DNA from: Planctomycetota bacterium
Lineage (GTDB): Bacteria > Planctomycetota > UBA8108 > JACQVS01
DNA length: 64,000 bases
NCBI GenBank assembly: GCA_028280485.1
Contig: JANQLS010000037.1
Location: 1 to 64,000 of the forward strand
Direction of reading: 5' to 3'
A program made the position numbers and the translations under genes. Shown in pieces: positions 34,310 through 44,000 of the stretch. Every line of letters starts with the position of its first letter. Position 1 is the first letter of the stretch. The notes beneath the pieces are model-generated. The model saw nothing but the letters and a program-made list of their open reading frames with translations, made no database searches and was not told the DNA's origin.

Positions 34310-37300
34310 ATGAATACGTTGAATAAATTACAACTCCTTTTAGCTGTAATTGCCGTCTTGGGCTTTTCAGTAAATCTGAATGCAGAAGTTACTGAATCTC
34401 TACCCAAAGGGACGACCATCACGAAGATTGATGTCTTTCCGAAAAAGATAGATCTGGATGGACCTTACGCTTACCGCCAAGTTTTACTGACAGCGCAACT
34501 CAATGATGGCAGAGTTGCCGATGTGACCCGAGTGGCACGTGCGGAGCACGATGGAAAACACCTTAAAGTAACTCCTGAAGGTAAGGTGATTGCCTATGCC
34601 GATGGAAAAGGTGTTCTTCACTTTGTTTTAGCCAAACAAAAGGTCAGCATTCCTTTCGAGGTTAAGAATTCGAAAAAGAAACTTCGCCCGGACTTTATTC
34701 GCGATGTTCAGCCCATCCTCACCAAGGTGGGTTGTAATCAAGGAACTTGTCATGGTTCTCTCAACGGGAAAAACGGTTTCAAGCTTTCTCTTCGCGGGAA
34801 TGATTACCTCTTTGATCATCGCTCGATCACGGATGATCACAGTGGTCGCCGTTTTAATCGCGCGGCTCCTGATCGAAGCTTGTTTCTGATGAAAACTACT
34901 GGGCTGTCTCCTCACGTTGGAGGAACGCTCCTGACTCCCGGCGAACCTTATTATGAAATCCTTAAGGATTGGGTCGAAGATGGAGTTCCCATTAATCCCG
35001 ATGCTTCGAGGGTGACTAAGATCGAAATTCATCCTGAAAGTCGTGTTATGCCTCTCCCGAACATGACTCAGCAATTCGCCGTGATCGCTCACTACAGCGA
35101 TGGCACGGTAAAGGATGTCACTTCAGAATCTTTTATCGAAACGAATAATACTGAGATCACGGCAGTTCAAGAGGGGGGAAAGGTTACTGCGCTCCGTCGT
35201 GGTGAAGCTGCGATTTTGGCTCGTTATGAAGGAAATTACGCTGCGACTCAATTCTTTGTGATGGGAGACCGAACGGGTTTCACATGGAAAGAGACAGAAA
35301 CCTTTAACAAGATCGACGAACTGGTTTACGCCAAGCTTAAAAAGTTCAAGATCGAACCCGCCGAAGTTTGCTCCGATTCAGAATTCCTTCGAAGGATTTA
35401 TTTAGACCTCACCGGATTACCCCCGACATTAAAGCAAACTAAAGTTTTTCTCGCCGACAAACGTGATTCACGACAAAAACGTAGTGAACTCATCGATCGT
35501 TTAATCGGTAGCGCCGAGTTTGTCGAACACTGGACAAACAAGTGGGCGGATCTCCTTCAGGTGAATCGAAAGTTCCTCGGGACGGCTGGAGCGAAAAAAT
35601 TTCGTGAGTGGATTTCTGGATCGATCGCCAGTAATAAGCCTTACAACCAGTTTTCATATGAATTGCTTTCTGCGACCGGTTCTTCGCTGAAAAATCCTCC
35701 CGCAGCTTATTACCGTGCTGTAAAAGAACCGGATATCGTTATGGAGAACACCACTCAGCTGTTTCTCGGGGTTCGTTTCAATTGCAATAAGTGTCACGAT
35801 CATCCCTTCGAACGCTGGACTCAATCCCAGCACTGGGAACTCGCCGCATTTTTTGCTCGCGTAGGACGAAGGGGTGGCCCCGGCGGAAAATCGGAGGAAA
35901 TCATCTTCGATAAAAAAGATGGTGAGATTAAAGCTCCTTACAACAACCAGGTTGTTCAGCCTTTATTCCCTTATAAGCATTCAGCCAGTATTCCTAGTGA
36001 AGCATCTCGTCGTGAGAAGTTAGCTCGTTGGATGACTGCTCGGGAAAACGAATACTTCACCAAAAGCTATGTCAACCGGATTTGGAGCTACTTCTTAGGC
36101 CTGGGAATTATTGATCCCGTCGATGATCTTCGCGCCAGTAATCCTGCTACTAATCCTGAGCTTCTTGCTTACCTTGAAAACGACTTCGTCGAGAACGGAT
36201 TCGATGTTCGTCGTTTAATGAAGCTGATTACGAGTTCGAGAACTTATCAGCACTCCATCAAATCGAATAAATGGAATGAAGATGATGAGGTAAATTTCTC
36301 TCATGCGTCGGCTCGTCGACTGAGTGCAGAAACTCTCTACGACTCCGTTCACTTAGTGACGGGTTCGACCACCAGTTTTGCGGGTCAACGTAAGGGCACT
36401 CGAGCCGCCGAGCTTCCAGGACCAGAAATCAAAACCAAGGATGGTTTTTTAGATCTCTTCGGTCGTCCCCCAAGAGAAAGTGTTTGTGAGTGCGAACGAA
36501 CGACGGGAATGTCTCTCGGTCAAGCTCTCAACTTAGTGAATGGATCTACGGTTTCGGATGCGATCAACAATCCTGAAAACGATATTTCCAATCTACTTCT
36601 CATCGAGAAAAACCCTGCGAATATTGTAGAAGAACTTTTCTTGAGAATTCTTAATCGATATCCGTCTCAAAAAGAGCAACAAGAGATGATTTCAGCTTTG
36701 GATGCTAGAAAGCTTGAAAATGCTGAATCGCTTCAAGAAGCGGATTTCAAATCTCTGATGGATCAAGTCAGAGCTCATGCCAACAATCTTAAGAGAAGAA
36801 TTTGGAGTCCTCTCAAGGCTGGATCTGGATTCTCTGCGGGTGGTGCAACTGTCGACGCAAGGCCTGATGGCAGTTACTTTATCTCGGGTGCGAAGCCGGA
36901 TAAAGACACCTACACCTTAGTCACTTTTACGAACCTAAAAGATATCACTGGGCTGCGATTGGAAGTTCTTACTGACCCCGCCATTGGAAAGTCAAAAGGA
37001 CCGGGTCGATCTGATGGCGGAAACTTTGTCTTAACCAATTTGAAAATGATGGTGGCCCCAGTAGGTGATCCAGCTAAAGCCGTTCCGGTGAAATTTAAAA
37101 GAGCGGAGGCGTCGGTCAACCAAAAGAACTACGAAGTCGGTCGCTCTATCGATGCTGATCTAAAAACGGGTTGGGCGATCAATAAGGGTGGGGACCGCCG
37201 TTTAGCCATTTTCGAAGTCGCAGAGAAGTTTGGTTTTACGGGCGGAACAATCATCACCTTAACTTTAGATCAACAACATGGTGGATTCCATACGATCGGA

Positions 37301-37537
37301 AAGATGAGATTGTCTGTGAATCAATCAGCGGGGCAACTCACAGTCGCCGAGCTTCCCAAGGCTATTGAAGATGCTCTAAAGGTTGAAGAAGCGAAACGAA
37401 CTCCCGCTCAAAAGAACGTCATTTTCGGTGACTTCATGAAAAACCAACAGGTCATCGCTGATAAGATTCGCTTAGCGGTGAGTCAAGATATCGCTTGGGC
37501 CTTACTCAACAGCCCTGCCTTCCTGTTTAATCATTAA
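34310..37537 (+). CDS. DUF1549/DUF1553 planctomycete cytochrome with Ig-like domains
   Basis: A 1075-residue exported protein. After the signal peptide (L-L-L-A-V-I-A-V-L-G-F-S-V-N) come a Big_2-like Ig domain (about 35-120), a cytochrome-like segment with C-N-Q-G-T-C-H-G-S, a second Big_2-like domain (V-F/F-A-V-I-A-H-Y-S-D-G-T-V), DUF1549 (D-E-L-V-Y-A-K-L, then R-R-I-Y-L-D-L-T-G-L-P-P-T), a C-N-K-C-H-D-H-P-F-E-R-W haem-type motif, and DUF1553 (R-E-K-L-A-R-W-M-T, then V-N-R-I-W-S-Y-F-L-G-L-G-I). A jelly-roll-like insertion sits near 830-960 within the end of DUF1553. The molecular function is unestablished. It is the third gene of the set and ends before a strong convergent terminator. Confidence 0.92.
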   Translation: MNTLNKLQLLLAVIAVLGFSVNLNAEVTESLPKGTTITKIDVFPKKIDLDGPYAYRQVLLTAQLNDGRVADVTRVARAEHDGKHLKVTPEGKVIAYADGKGVLHFVLAKQKVSIPFEVKNSKKKLRPDFIRDVQPILTKVGCNQGTCHGSLNGKNGFKLSLRGNDYLFDHRSITDDHSGRRFNRAAPDRSLFLMKTTGLSPHVGGTLLTPGEPYYEILKDWVEDGVPINPDASRVTKIEIHPESRVMPLPNMTQQFAVIAHYSDGTVKDVTSESFIETNNTEITAVQEGGKVTALRRGEAAILARYEGNYAATQFFVMGDRTGFTWKETETFNKIDELVYAKLKKFKIEPAEVCSDSEFLRRIYLDLTGLPPTLKQTKVFLADKRDSRQKRSELIDRLIGSAEFVEHWTNKWADLLQVNRKFLGTAGAKKFREWISGSIASNKPYNQFSYELLSATGSSLKNPPAAYYRAVKEPDIVMENTTQLFLGVRFNCNKCHDHPFERWTQSQHWELAAFFARVGRRGGPGGKSEEIIFDKKDGEIKAPYNNQVVQPLFPYKHSASIPSEASRREKLARWMTARENEYFTKSYVNRIWSYFLGLGIIDPVDDLRASNPATNPELLAYLENDFVENGFDVRRLMKLITSSRTYQHSIKSNKWNEDDEVNFSHASARRLSAETLYDSVHLVTGSTTSFAGQRKGTRAAELPGPEIKTKDGFLDLFGRPPRESVCECERTTGMSLGQALNLVNGSTVSDAINNPENDISNLLLIEKNPANIVEELFLRILNRYPSQKEQQEMISALDARKLENAESLQEADFKSLMDQVRAHANNLKRRIWSPLKAGSGFSAGGATVDARPDGSYFISGAKPDKDTYTLVTFTNLKDITGLRLEVLTDPAIGKSKGPGRSDGGNFVLTNLKMMVAPVGDPAKAVPVKFKRAEASVNQKNYEVGRSIDADLKTGWAINKGGDRRLAIFEVAEKFGFTGGTIITLTLDQQHGGFHTIGKMRLSVNQSAGQLTVAELPKAIEDALKVEEAKRTPAQKNVIFGDFMKNQQVIADKIRLAVSQDIAWALLNSPAFLFNH

Positions 37538-37582
37538 GGCATAACGATTCTGATCGTTTATATCTACAGTTGAAAAAAGATT

Positions 37583-37613
37583 GAGGCCGACTCCCACGTT
37601 GGGAGTCGGCCTC
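37583..37613. terminator. Strong bidirectional terminator
   Basis: GAGGCCGACTCCCA (37583-37596) pairs perfectly with TGGGAGTCGGCCTC (37600-37613) around CGT, a 14-bp GC-rich stem. It is preceded by TGAAAAAAGATT and followed by GTTCT. It lies between convergent genes ending at 37537 and 37684 and can serve both. Confidence 0.85.
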
Positions 37614-37683
37614 GTTCTATGAGAGGGATGGGGGAAGATAGGTCGTTTAAATTTGCGGGTTAAGCAGCGCTCCTTTCGCTGGT

Positions 37684-38775
37684 TCAAGCGCTCATCTTAG
37701 TTAACTGAATATTTCGACTGGATTCCGTCTTCTTAGACGCTTTCCAAGGGCGTTCCACTTCTTCTTCCTGTTTTTGAGTCGGAACAATTTTGACTTGGCT
37801 TTCTTGAATGGGGCTTCCCCAAATACGGGCGAAATGGCGTCTGTAAGATTCATAGAACGCACTCCCTTCAGGGCTTTGTTCTAACTCTAAAAGAGGAATC
37901 AAATCTTTTTCTTCTCTCGGCTGCCAAGGGAAAGCAAATGCTTTGTCGTCGAACAGGATGACTTGGAATGTGGGCTTTTCGTGATAGTAGCGTACAACGA
38001 TTTCGTTTTCTTTAGAGCGATTCTGATTGATAAACGCGACGGCCTCCAAAGTTTCCCTCACTTGTTGTAGGTAATTCTCACGCGAAATTTCCATTTCAGA
38101 TAACAAGGTTGAGAAGACGGAAGAAATTTTTCTCTCAGGATCTTTATTCGTGGCATCCGGTTTGAATAAGAGCAAGCAAACCGGGGTGGTTGGGTTCGCT
38201 TTCACTATATCGAACAAGAGCCCCCCTTGTTCGCTTGGACCTTTACCGAGAATTTTTTTACCTGTGATATCTAAGCAGAAGATTTTCTTTGTGGCTTGGG
38301 CTTCTCGACGAAGACTTGAACGCAACTTTTGCTGGGGAGTAAGGAGATCGACCGCCCAAAGTTGTTTAATCCCGCAACGTTCTAACTGATGCATGCCGAA
38401 GAGTCTTGGGAGAAGTGAATTGTAGGAAAGTAATGTCATCACCAAAAGGCTGCTAAGGGTGTAACCGACTGCCGCGCTTTGCCCAATTTTTGAGAGCGTA
38501 TTGGGATGGTTCCCTTCCCAAGCTCCCAGCCAATAGCTGACAGCGGCGAAGAAAGCTATGGCGACAATCCCCCAAGCTCGAATTAAAAATCGGTAGGGGC
38601 CCGAGTTTCGAATCCTAAGCTGGATTGGAACCTGGCTCGATTTATGCGATCTAAATTTCAGTAGTTTGAAACCTAAATTCTCACAAAATTTAGAGCACTT
38701 AAACGGAAGAACCACTGTAGTAACAAAGAAGAGTACGGTAAGAGATACCGCTGCGATGGTATACATACTCGACAC
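37684..38775 (-). CDS. Membrane protein with a possible PLD-like (DUF5919-type) cytosolic domain
   Basis: A 363-residue protein. There are three hydrophobic segments (about 5-25, 64-86, 98-120); the remaining ~240 residues are predicted cytosolic. That part has I-F-C-L-D-I-T-G-K-K-I-L, C-L-L-L-F-K-P-D-A and I-V-V-R-Y-Y-H-E-K-P-T-F-Q-V-I-L-F-D-D-K-A-F, then F-Y-E-S-Y-R-R-H-F-A-R-I-W. The order recalls phospholipase-D-like domains of the DUF5919 kind (glycine-rich strand, 'LLLDP' strand, 'HDxP...FDD' segment), but a canonical HKD motif is absent and the match is from memory. A basic tail closes the protein. A candidate promoter is at 38922-38950. Confidence 0.6.
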   Translation of the reverse strand: MSSMYTIAAVSLTVLFFVTTVVLPFKCSKFCENLGFKLLKFRSHKSSQVPIQLRIRNSGPYRFLIRAWGIVAIAFFAAVSYWLGAWEGNHPNTLSKIGQSAAVGYTLSSLLVMTLLSYNSLLPRLFGMHQLERCGIKQLWAVDLLTPQQKLRSSLRREAQATKKIFCLDITGKKILGKGPSEQGGLLFDIVKANPTTPVCLLLFKPDATNKDPERKISSVFSTLLSEMEISRENYLQQVRETLEAVAFINQNRSKENEIVVRYYHEKPTFQVILFDDKAFAFPWQPREEKDLIPLLELEQSPEGSAFYESYRRHFARIWGSPIQESQVKIVPTQKQEEEVERPWKASKKTESSRNIQLTKMSA

Positions 38776-38921
38776 CGCCTTTAATCAATTGGCCTGAAAG
38801 ACAGAAAACTCGACAATTCCCGTCAGTGGTGTGCAAGATAAGGGCCCGGTTGAATATTCATTTCTAAGTCGTCTATCCGGACCTGTTTAGTGTGAAATCG
38901 CGGTGAGTGGCCCCTCGGGTA

Positions 38922-38950
38922 TAAGTAGGGAAAAAATACCTACCTGACAA
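38922..38950 (-). promoter_or_regulatory. Candidate sigma70-type promoter
   Basis: On the minus strand TTGTCA (38950-38945) and TACTTA (38927-38922) are separated by exactly 17 bp. Both hexamers deviate from consensus. It points toward the membrane-protein gene starting at 38775. Confidence 0.3.
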
Positions 38951-38987
38951 ATATTGCCCTGGTCAAATGACAATTATTCGCCTTTTC

Positions 38988-40877
38988 TTACTGATACTCC
39001 CAGGCACTTCGATACTCACCTTTTTCTTGAATGTGATCGATCAGTCGACTGATGAAATCATTTCGAGTGACCGTAGCGGTATCTCCGATGACGGTCAATT
39101 GACGTCGAGCCCGGGTGATAGCAACGTTAAGCCTTCGAGTATCGGCTAAGAAACCCACTTCCCCTTTCTCGTTGGAGCGCACGAGTGAAAGGATGATAGC
39201 TTCTTTTTCTCTTCCCTGGAAACCATCGACCGTATCTACTTCTAACTGAGCTACACCAGAAAGCCTTTTACGAAGCAAGTTCACTTGAGCGTTGTAGGGA
39301 GTGATGACCGCTAACTCGCGAGCTTGAAGGCCGGAGTCTAAAAGTCTTTCTACTTGTTGGGCAACAATTTCTACTTCGCCTGGATTAGCTTTGCTACCGC
39401 TGTCTTCATGGTGGGTTTCTTCGTGATCACAGCCTGCGGTGTCGATCAAAAGCAATGAATGTTCCGTTTCATTGCCCGATTGTACTTTTTTTAAGTCACT
39501 CAATCTATGTTGAGAGACGGAGGTGTGAGCTTCTAATCGGCCGTCATAGAGCTCTTCGGATGAAAACTCCATGATCCTTTCATTCATGCGATATTGAGTC
39601 GTCAATAAGTTGACGATAGGCTCGGATTGTTCGTTGGCAATCCTATCGAAAAGAGTGATTTCTAAACCGTCTTTTGCCGCTTTTCTTGAGAGGATCGTTG
39701 GTGGTAACTGTAAATGGTCACCAGCGAGAATCGCTTTTTCGGCTTTTAGGAGAGGGATCCAACACGCTGATTCTAAAGCTTGTGCTGCTTCATCGATGAC
39801 GACGACATCGAACTCACGAGTCTCAAACATCGAAGTGGCTGCACCGACTAACGTCGTTAGGACCACCTGAGAACGATCCAAGATTTTATCCATCACCACG
39901 CGTTCGAGAAATTTAACTTCTTCTCGAAGAGCGCGAGCTTCGAATTTCATTTCTTTTCTTCGTTGGTAATTGTGAGTTCGCGAAAGTCTCCTTTGAACTC
40001 CCTGCAGCTCTCGTTGTACTTGTTTGATCGCTTTTCGTTCGGAGTCTTTTTCAATTTGACTATCTAAGGAATGGTCTAAAACACTGGGGAGCATGCGGGC
40101 GGGGTGTCCTGTTCTCACGATAGGGACATCTCGTTCTGAAAGTCGCTCGACCAGGTTGTCAACTGCGATGTTTGAAGCTGCGCAGGCTAAGATCTTCTTT
40201 CCAGATTGGGCTAATTGAACGATGGTTTCAATCAAGGTCGTCGTTTTCCCCGTTCCCGGTGGGCCGTGGATGAGGGAAACCACGGGAGCCGAGAGCGCAC
40301 GCTCAACGGCTAAGTTTTGTGAATCATTCAGTTGTGAGAGAGAGAGTGATTCTTTAGATGAAGGTGGCTCGATTTCTCGGATCCCCATCAAGCACTCGCG
40401 TAATCGTTGTGCTCGACCTTTTTTGAATGACTTTAATTTGTGTAAGCCATCTTTCAATCTTCGGTAGGTGACATCGTCGGTGAGCCGATCTAATCGAAAC
40501 CGTTTGTTGGAATTAAAGTTGGGTTCTTCATCTAAGGAAAGAACAAGGCTGTCTCGGTAAATGCGATAAACGATACCTTGGATAGGTTTTTCTTGTTTGT
40601 CGCTATGAGTTTCAATAGAGGCTAGATCGCCGGGCTGAAATCGATGGGAAGGTAGGTGTTGATGTTTTTCGGGAATGAGTCGAAGGTGAACTCGACCGCC
40701 GATGCCGACACTCGTATCGTCAATTTTTAAATGCAGTAAGCAAAGCCCTCGTTTTTCTAGATCTTTAGCTGACAGAGTATTTCTAAGTTGTCGGGATTCT
40801 TCAGCTTCGTGTTCGCGTTCTAACTCGATGAGTCGGAGCTGTTTTTCAACAAAGATGTCGATGGGAGTTGAGGGCAT
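38988..40877 (-). CDS. IGHMBP2/UPF1-like superfamily 1 helicase
   Basis: A 629-residue SF1B helicase of the Dna2/UPF1/IGHMBP2 group. An N-terminal OB-like beta domain (about 40-135) precedes the motor. Motifs are clear: I (Walker A) G-P-P-G-T-G-K-T at 205-212, Ia A-C-A-A-S-N-I-A-V-D-N-L, II D-E-A-A-Q-A-L-E, III G-D-H-L-Q-L-P-P-T, IV T-Q-Y-R-M-N, V V-D-T-V-D-G-F-Q-G-R-E, and VI N-V-A-I-T-R-A-R. The family unwinds nucleic acid 5' to 3'; whether RNA or DNA is its substrate here is not shown. It is transcribed leftward after the large secreted-protein gene, separated by the palindromic element 40896-41010. Confidence 0.92.
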   Translation of the reverse strand: MPSTPIDIFVEKQLRLIELEREHEAEESRQLRNTLSAKDLEKRGLCLLHLKIDDTSVGIGGRVHLRLIPEKHQHLPSHRFQPGDLASIETHSDKQEKPIQGIVYRIYRDSLVLSLDEEPNFNSNKRFRLDRLTDDVTYRRLKDGLHKLKSFKKGRAQRLRECLMGIREIEPPSSKESLSLSQLNDSQNLAVERALSAPVVSLIHGPPGTGKTTTLIETIVQLAQSGKKILACAASNIAVDNLVERLSERDVPIVRTGHPARMLPSVLDHSLDSQIEKDSERKAIKQVQRELQGVQRRLSRTHNYQRRKEMKFEARALREEVKFLERVVMDKILDRSQVVLTTLVGAATSMFETREFDVVVIDEAAQALESACWIPLLKAEKAILAGDHLQLPPTILSRKAAKDGLEITLFDRIANEQSEPIVNLLTTQYRMNERIMEFSSEELYDGRLEAHTSVSQHRLSDLKKVQSGNETEHSLLLIDTAGCDHEETHHEDSGSKANPGEVEIVAQQVERLLDSGLQARELAVITPYNAQVNLLRKRLSGVAQLEVDTVDGFQGREKEAIILSLVRSNEKGEVGFLADTRRLNVAITRARRQLTVIGDTATVTRNDFISRLIDHIQEKGEYRSAWEYQ

Positions 40878-40895
40878 GGGGGAGAGTTGTCCTAT

Positions 40896-41010
40896 CCAAA
40901 TTTCGTAAATAAATTTCGCCTTCCAAAATAATGCTCATCAAGATTATTTCGGAAGGCGAATTTAAAGCGCAATCCTCCCAAATTCTGACGAATTTGGCTA
41001 CGAAATTTGG
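40896..41010. repeat. Nested palindromic element (family 5)
   Basis: Outer arms CCAAATTTCGTA (40896-40907) and TACGAAATTTGG (40999-41010) are perfect 12-bp inverted repeats. Inside, CGCCTTCC (40917-40924) pairs with GGAAGGCG (40951-40958), extended by AAATAAT/ATTATTT after one mismatch. The right end touches the TAA stop (41011-41013) of the leftward giant gene. It lies between two leftward genes and could be a terminator or a mobile palindrome. Confidence 0.8.
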
Positions 41011-44000
41011 TTATAGATTACAAGGAAGCTCATCCGCAGTGGGGTCGATACCTGGATTGGGGAATGGAGCCTTTGGACTCTCTCCGCCTTCGAAGAGATG
41101 GAGGAGAAGAGTGATGGGATCTCCGATCGTGGTTCTTCCGTCGTCATCGACATCCATACGATCGTAACAATCAGGTGCCGTTTCATTGAGGAATAAAACC
41201 CCGAGGATATGAACGGCATCACTGAAGTTCACTTCGTCATCGGCATTACTGTCCCCACGAATGAAGCCATTGACGGGGCCATCGTAAGGGATGGCTCCCA
41301 TATCCACTCCCTCCAGTCCGGTCTGAATACAGGGCGAATTGGAATTTAAGCTAAAATCAAATCCATCGACATCGACGAATTGAGGATCGATAGAAATGTT
41401 ACCTTCTCCCGGCCAAACACCGATGGAAGCATTACTATAAGACAGTTCCAAAGTTGATAGGCTATCGACTTGAATGTCTCGAATATTGTTCCAGATGATA
41501 GAACTGTGAACGGTGGCGTGCCCACCATCACTAGCGCCCCCTTTGGCAAACAAGTTGAGCCCTTCTTGGTTGCCTACCAGAGTATTGTTATGCACTTCGC
41601 GAACAACTAAGCCGCTTTTAAGAGCCATGGCCGTTCCGCAGTTAAACACTAAGTTACCAGTAATTGCACAACGACCGATGTCTCCATTTTCTTCGATGGA
41701 GATGGCTTTGTCTTGGATATTGATAAATACATTGTCACGAATATCGACAGTGGTACTTCCAAGATCGATTCCGTCATCAGAGCCGTCTAAAAAGATACAA
41801 CCTTCGATGCGAGAGCGTTCGTTACCATCACCATCAAAGTCGATAGCATCACGATCTCCTAGCATGCCTTCCATGGTCGAATCTAAGACGATGACAGTCG
41901 AGTTCGTTCCATGAACTCCTTCTAAGATGTCGACGAAGGTAGAGTTTCGAACCTCAAAGCGGGCGTCCACTCCATCGATAGCGTTGGCGGTGAGGAATTG
42001 AAACGAACAGTTTTCTACTAAGAGTTTTGCATCCGTGGGTGCGACACAACCTTCATAACCGCTGGGGTTGTCTCCAAATTCGATACTGGCATGGCGCAGG
42101 ACATGCGTGTAGTCTCCTTGAGCCACTCCGGTACCATCGAAGGCAATGCCGCCCCAACGTTCTTGACAGTTAGCGGCTCTGAATCGAATGGGATCATCTT
42201 CGGTTCCCGTGGCGTCAAGTTCTCCTCGTACGATCAAGGAATTATCGGCTTCGGCATAGATAACCGTACCGGGTTCGATCGTGAGTCTCGCATTGGCAGT
42301 AACGATGACATTATCCGTCATCAAGTAGGGGCTGTTTGCTGCATCCCATGTAGTGTTGCTGACAATAGGGCCTCCGACGGGGGTTAAACCTTGCTGAGTC
42401 CGGATGACTTTGACTTCGAGAGTGTCTAAGTTGTTTCCTGATTCATCAAAAGCCTCGACAGTGATGAAATTTTCACCGACATTCAAATTGGCCGATCCAA
42501 TCCATTGGGCTCGGAACGGATCCCAAGACGCTTCTTGACCGTCGACTAAGACCGAACGAGTTAAGCAGGCATCCGACAATCCACTCAAGGTAATCGTATC
42601 ACCGCCGGCATAGAGAAGAGTTCCGCAACCGATGGCGTCTACGGGGGCCGTTGAGAAAATCAGCGAAGGGTGCATCGAGAAATCGCTAGAGCTCAGATCG
42701 TCATTGAGTCCGTGGATGGCTAAAACGTTATCTCCTTCAACGAGTAAGTCTTGGAAATCTCCTAAGGGGATTTGTTCAGGAGTTCCCGCCTCATGTCTAT
42801 CTGAGGAGAAAGCATCGTAGGGAATCACATCGGGTAAACCATCGACTTCGCGCCCCATGATCGGAGTACCATTGAGATAGGCCCTAAATCCATCATCGTA
42901 GTCGATATTGAGAACTACAGCTGGTAAGGAATCGGGATCAGTGACATTAAAGACATGGCGAAAATAAACAGAGCTATAGTTATCTTCCATATCTAAAAGA
43001 AGAGTAGCATCGTCACCATCGTCATATCCGATTCCTGCTGGGCCTTGTTCCCAATCGCCATCGTCGAAATCGATTTCAGTCCAAGCTAATGGTGCGGCGG
43101 TGGGTTCTTCCGTGCCTCGGAAAAATTTCCAAATGGCGTTTTCAGCAATCAAGCCTCCACTCTCTGCAGCATTTCCATCGATAGCTCCAGCGTTGAGTTT
43201 AGAGGGGACGTTTTGATCGATGAATCCCAAGCGGTCGGTGATCGTCGCATCAATTCTATCGATCGTTCCGAAGCTATAAATAAAATCGATCAATCTAAAT
43301 CTCTGACGCGATTCTCCACGAGAGAAAACGCCCTCACGAAGGTTTCTTAAATTGCAGTAATAGAGGTGGGCAAAACGTTCGTGCGTGAGGAATCTTCGAA
43401 TATTGGGAAGCTGAGTTCGGAATAGAGGTTCCGTCTCAGATTCATAGGTTTCTTCTAAGTCCCAAGGAAGAAGTAGGATTTTACCTGCATCGTCTCTTGG
43501 AGAATCGTCAGGAACTTTATAAAGAGCGTAGTCTTCACCCGTTCGATTATGGATGGATCCATCGGAGTTTGTGATGCAGGCCTGAGCAGCGAAGTATCTC
43601 GCCCACTGATTGACGTCGATAAGTTGTTCGACCAAATCAGGGAAGTCTTCGTCGCTGGTTTCGTCTAAGTCAAAAACTCGACAGAGTTCGATGATATCTG
43701 AATAATCATCTTCTTCTTTGTTACTGTGTTTCGTGTAGTACGCTCGATAATCGTCAGCAGTTTCACCTAAGAAGGTTAAATCTCCTTGGAAGGGATTTCC
43801 CGGTGTCTCTGGATCTCGCGCCCGGTATAGGTTTCCACCGTCGCTGGCATCTCCGAAGAAACGATTTAAGAATCCAGGATCCATATTTTCTTTTCGGATA
43901 TAGACGGTTTCTAAATCTCCTCTGAAGGTGAGATTGACCGTCCACATCGATGGCCCCGGCATGTTGGCGCGATGGAAGAGGTCTCCAGCTAAAATTTCGG

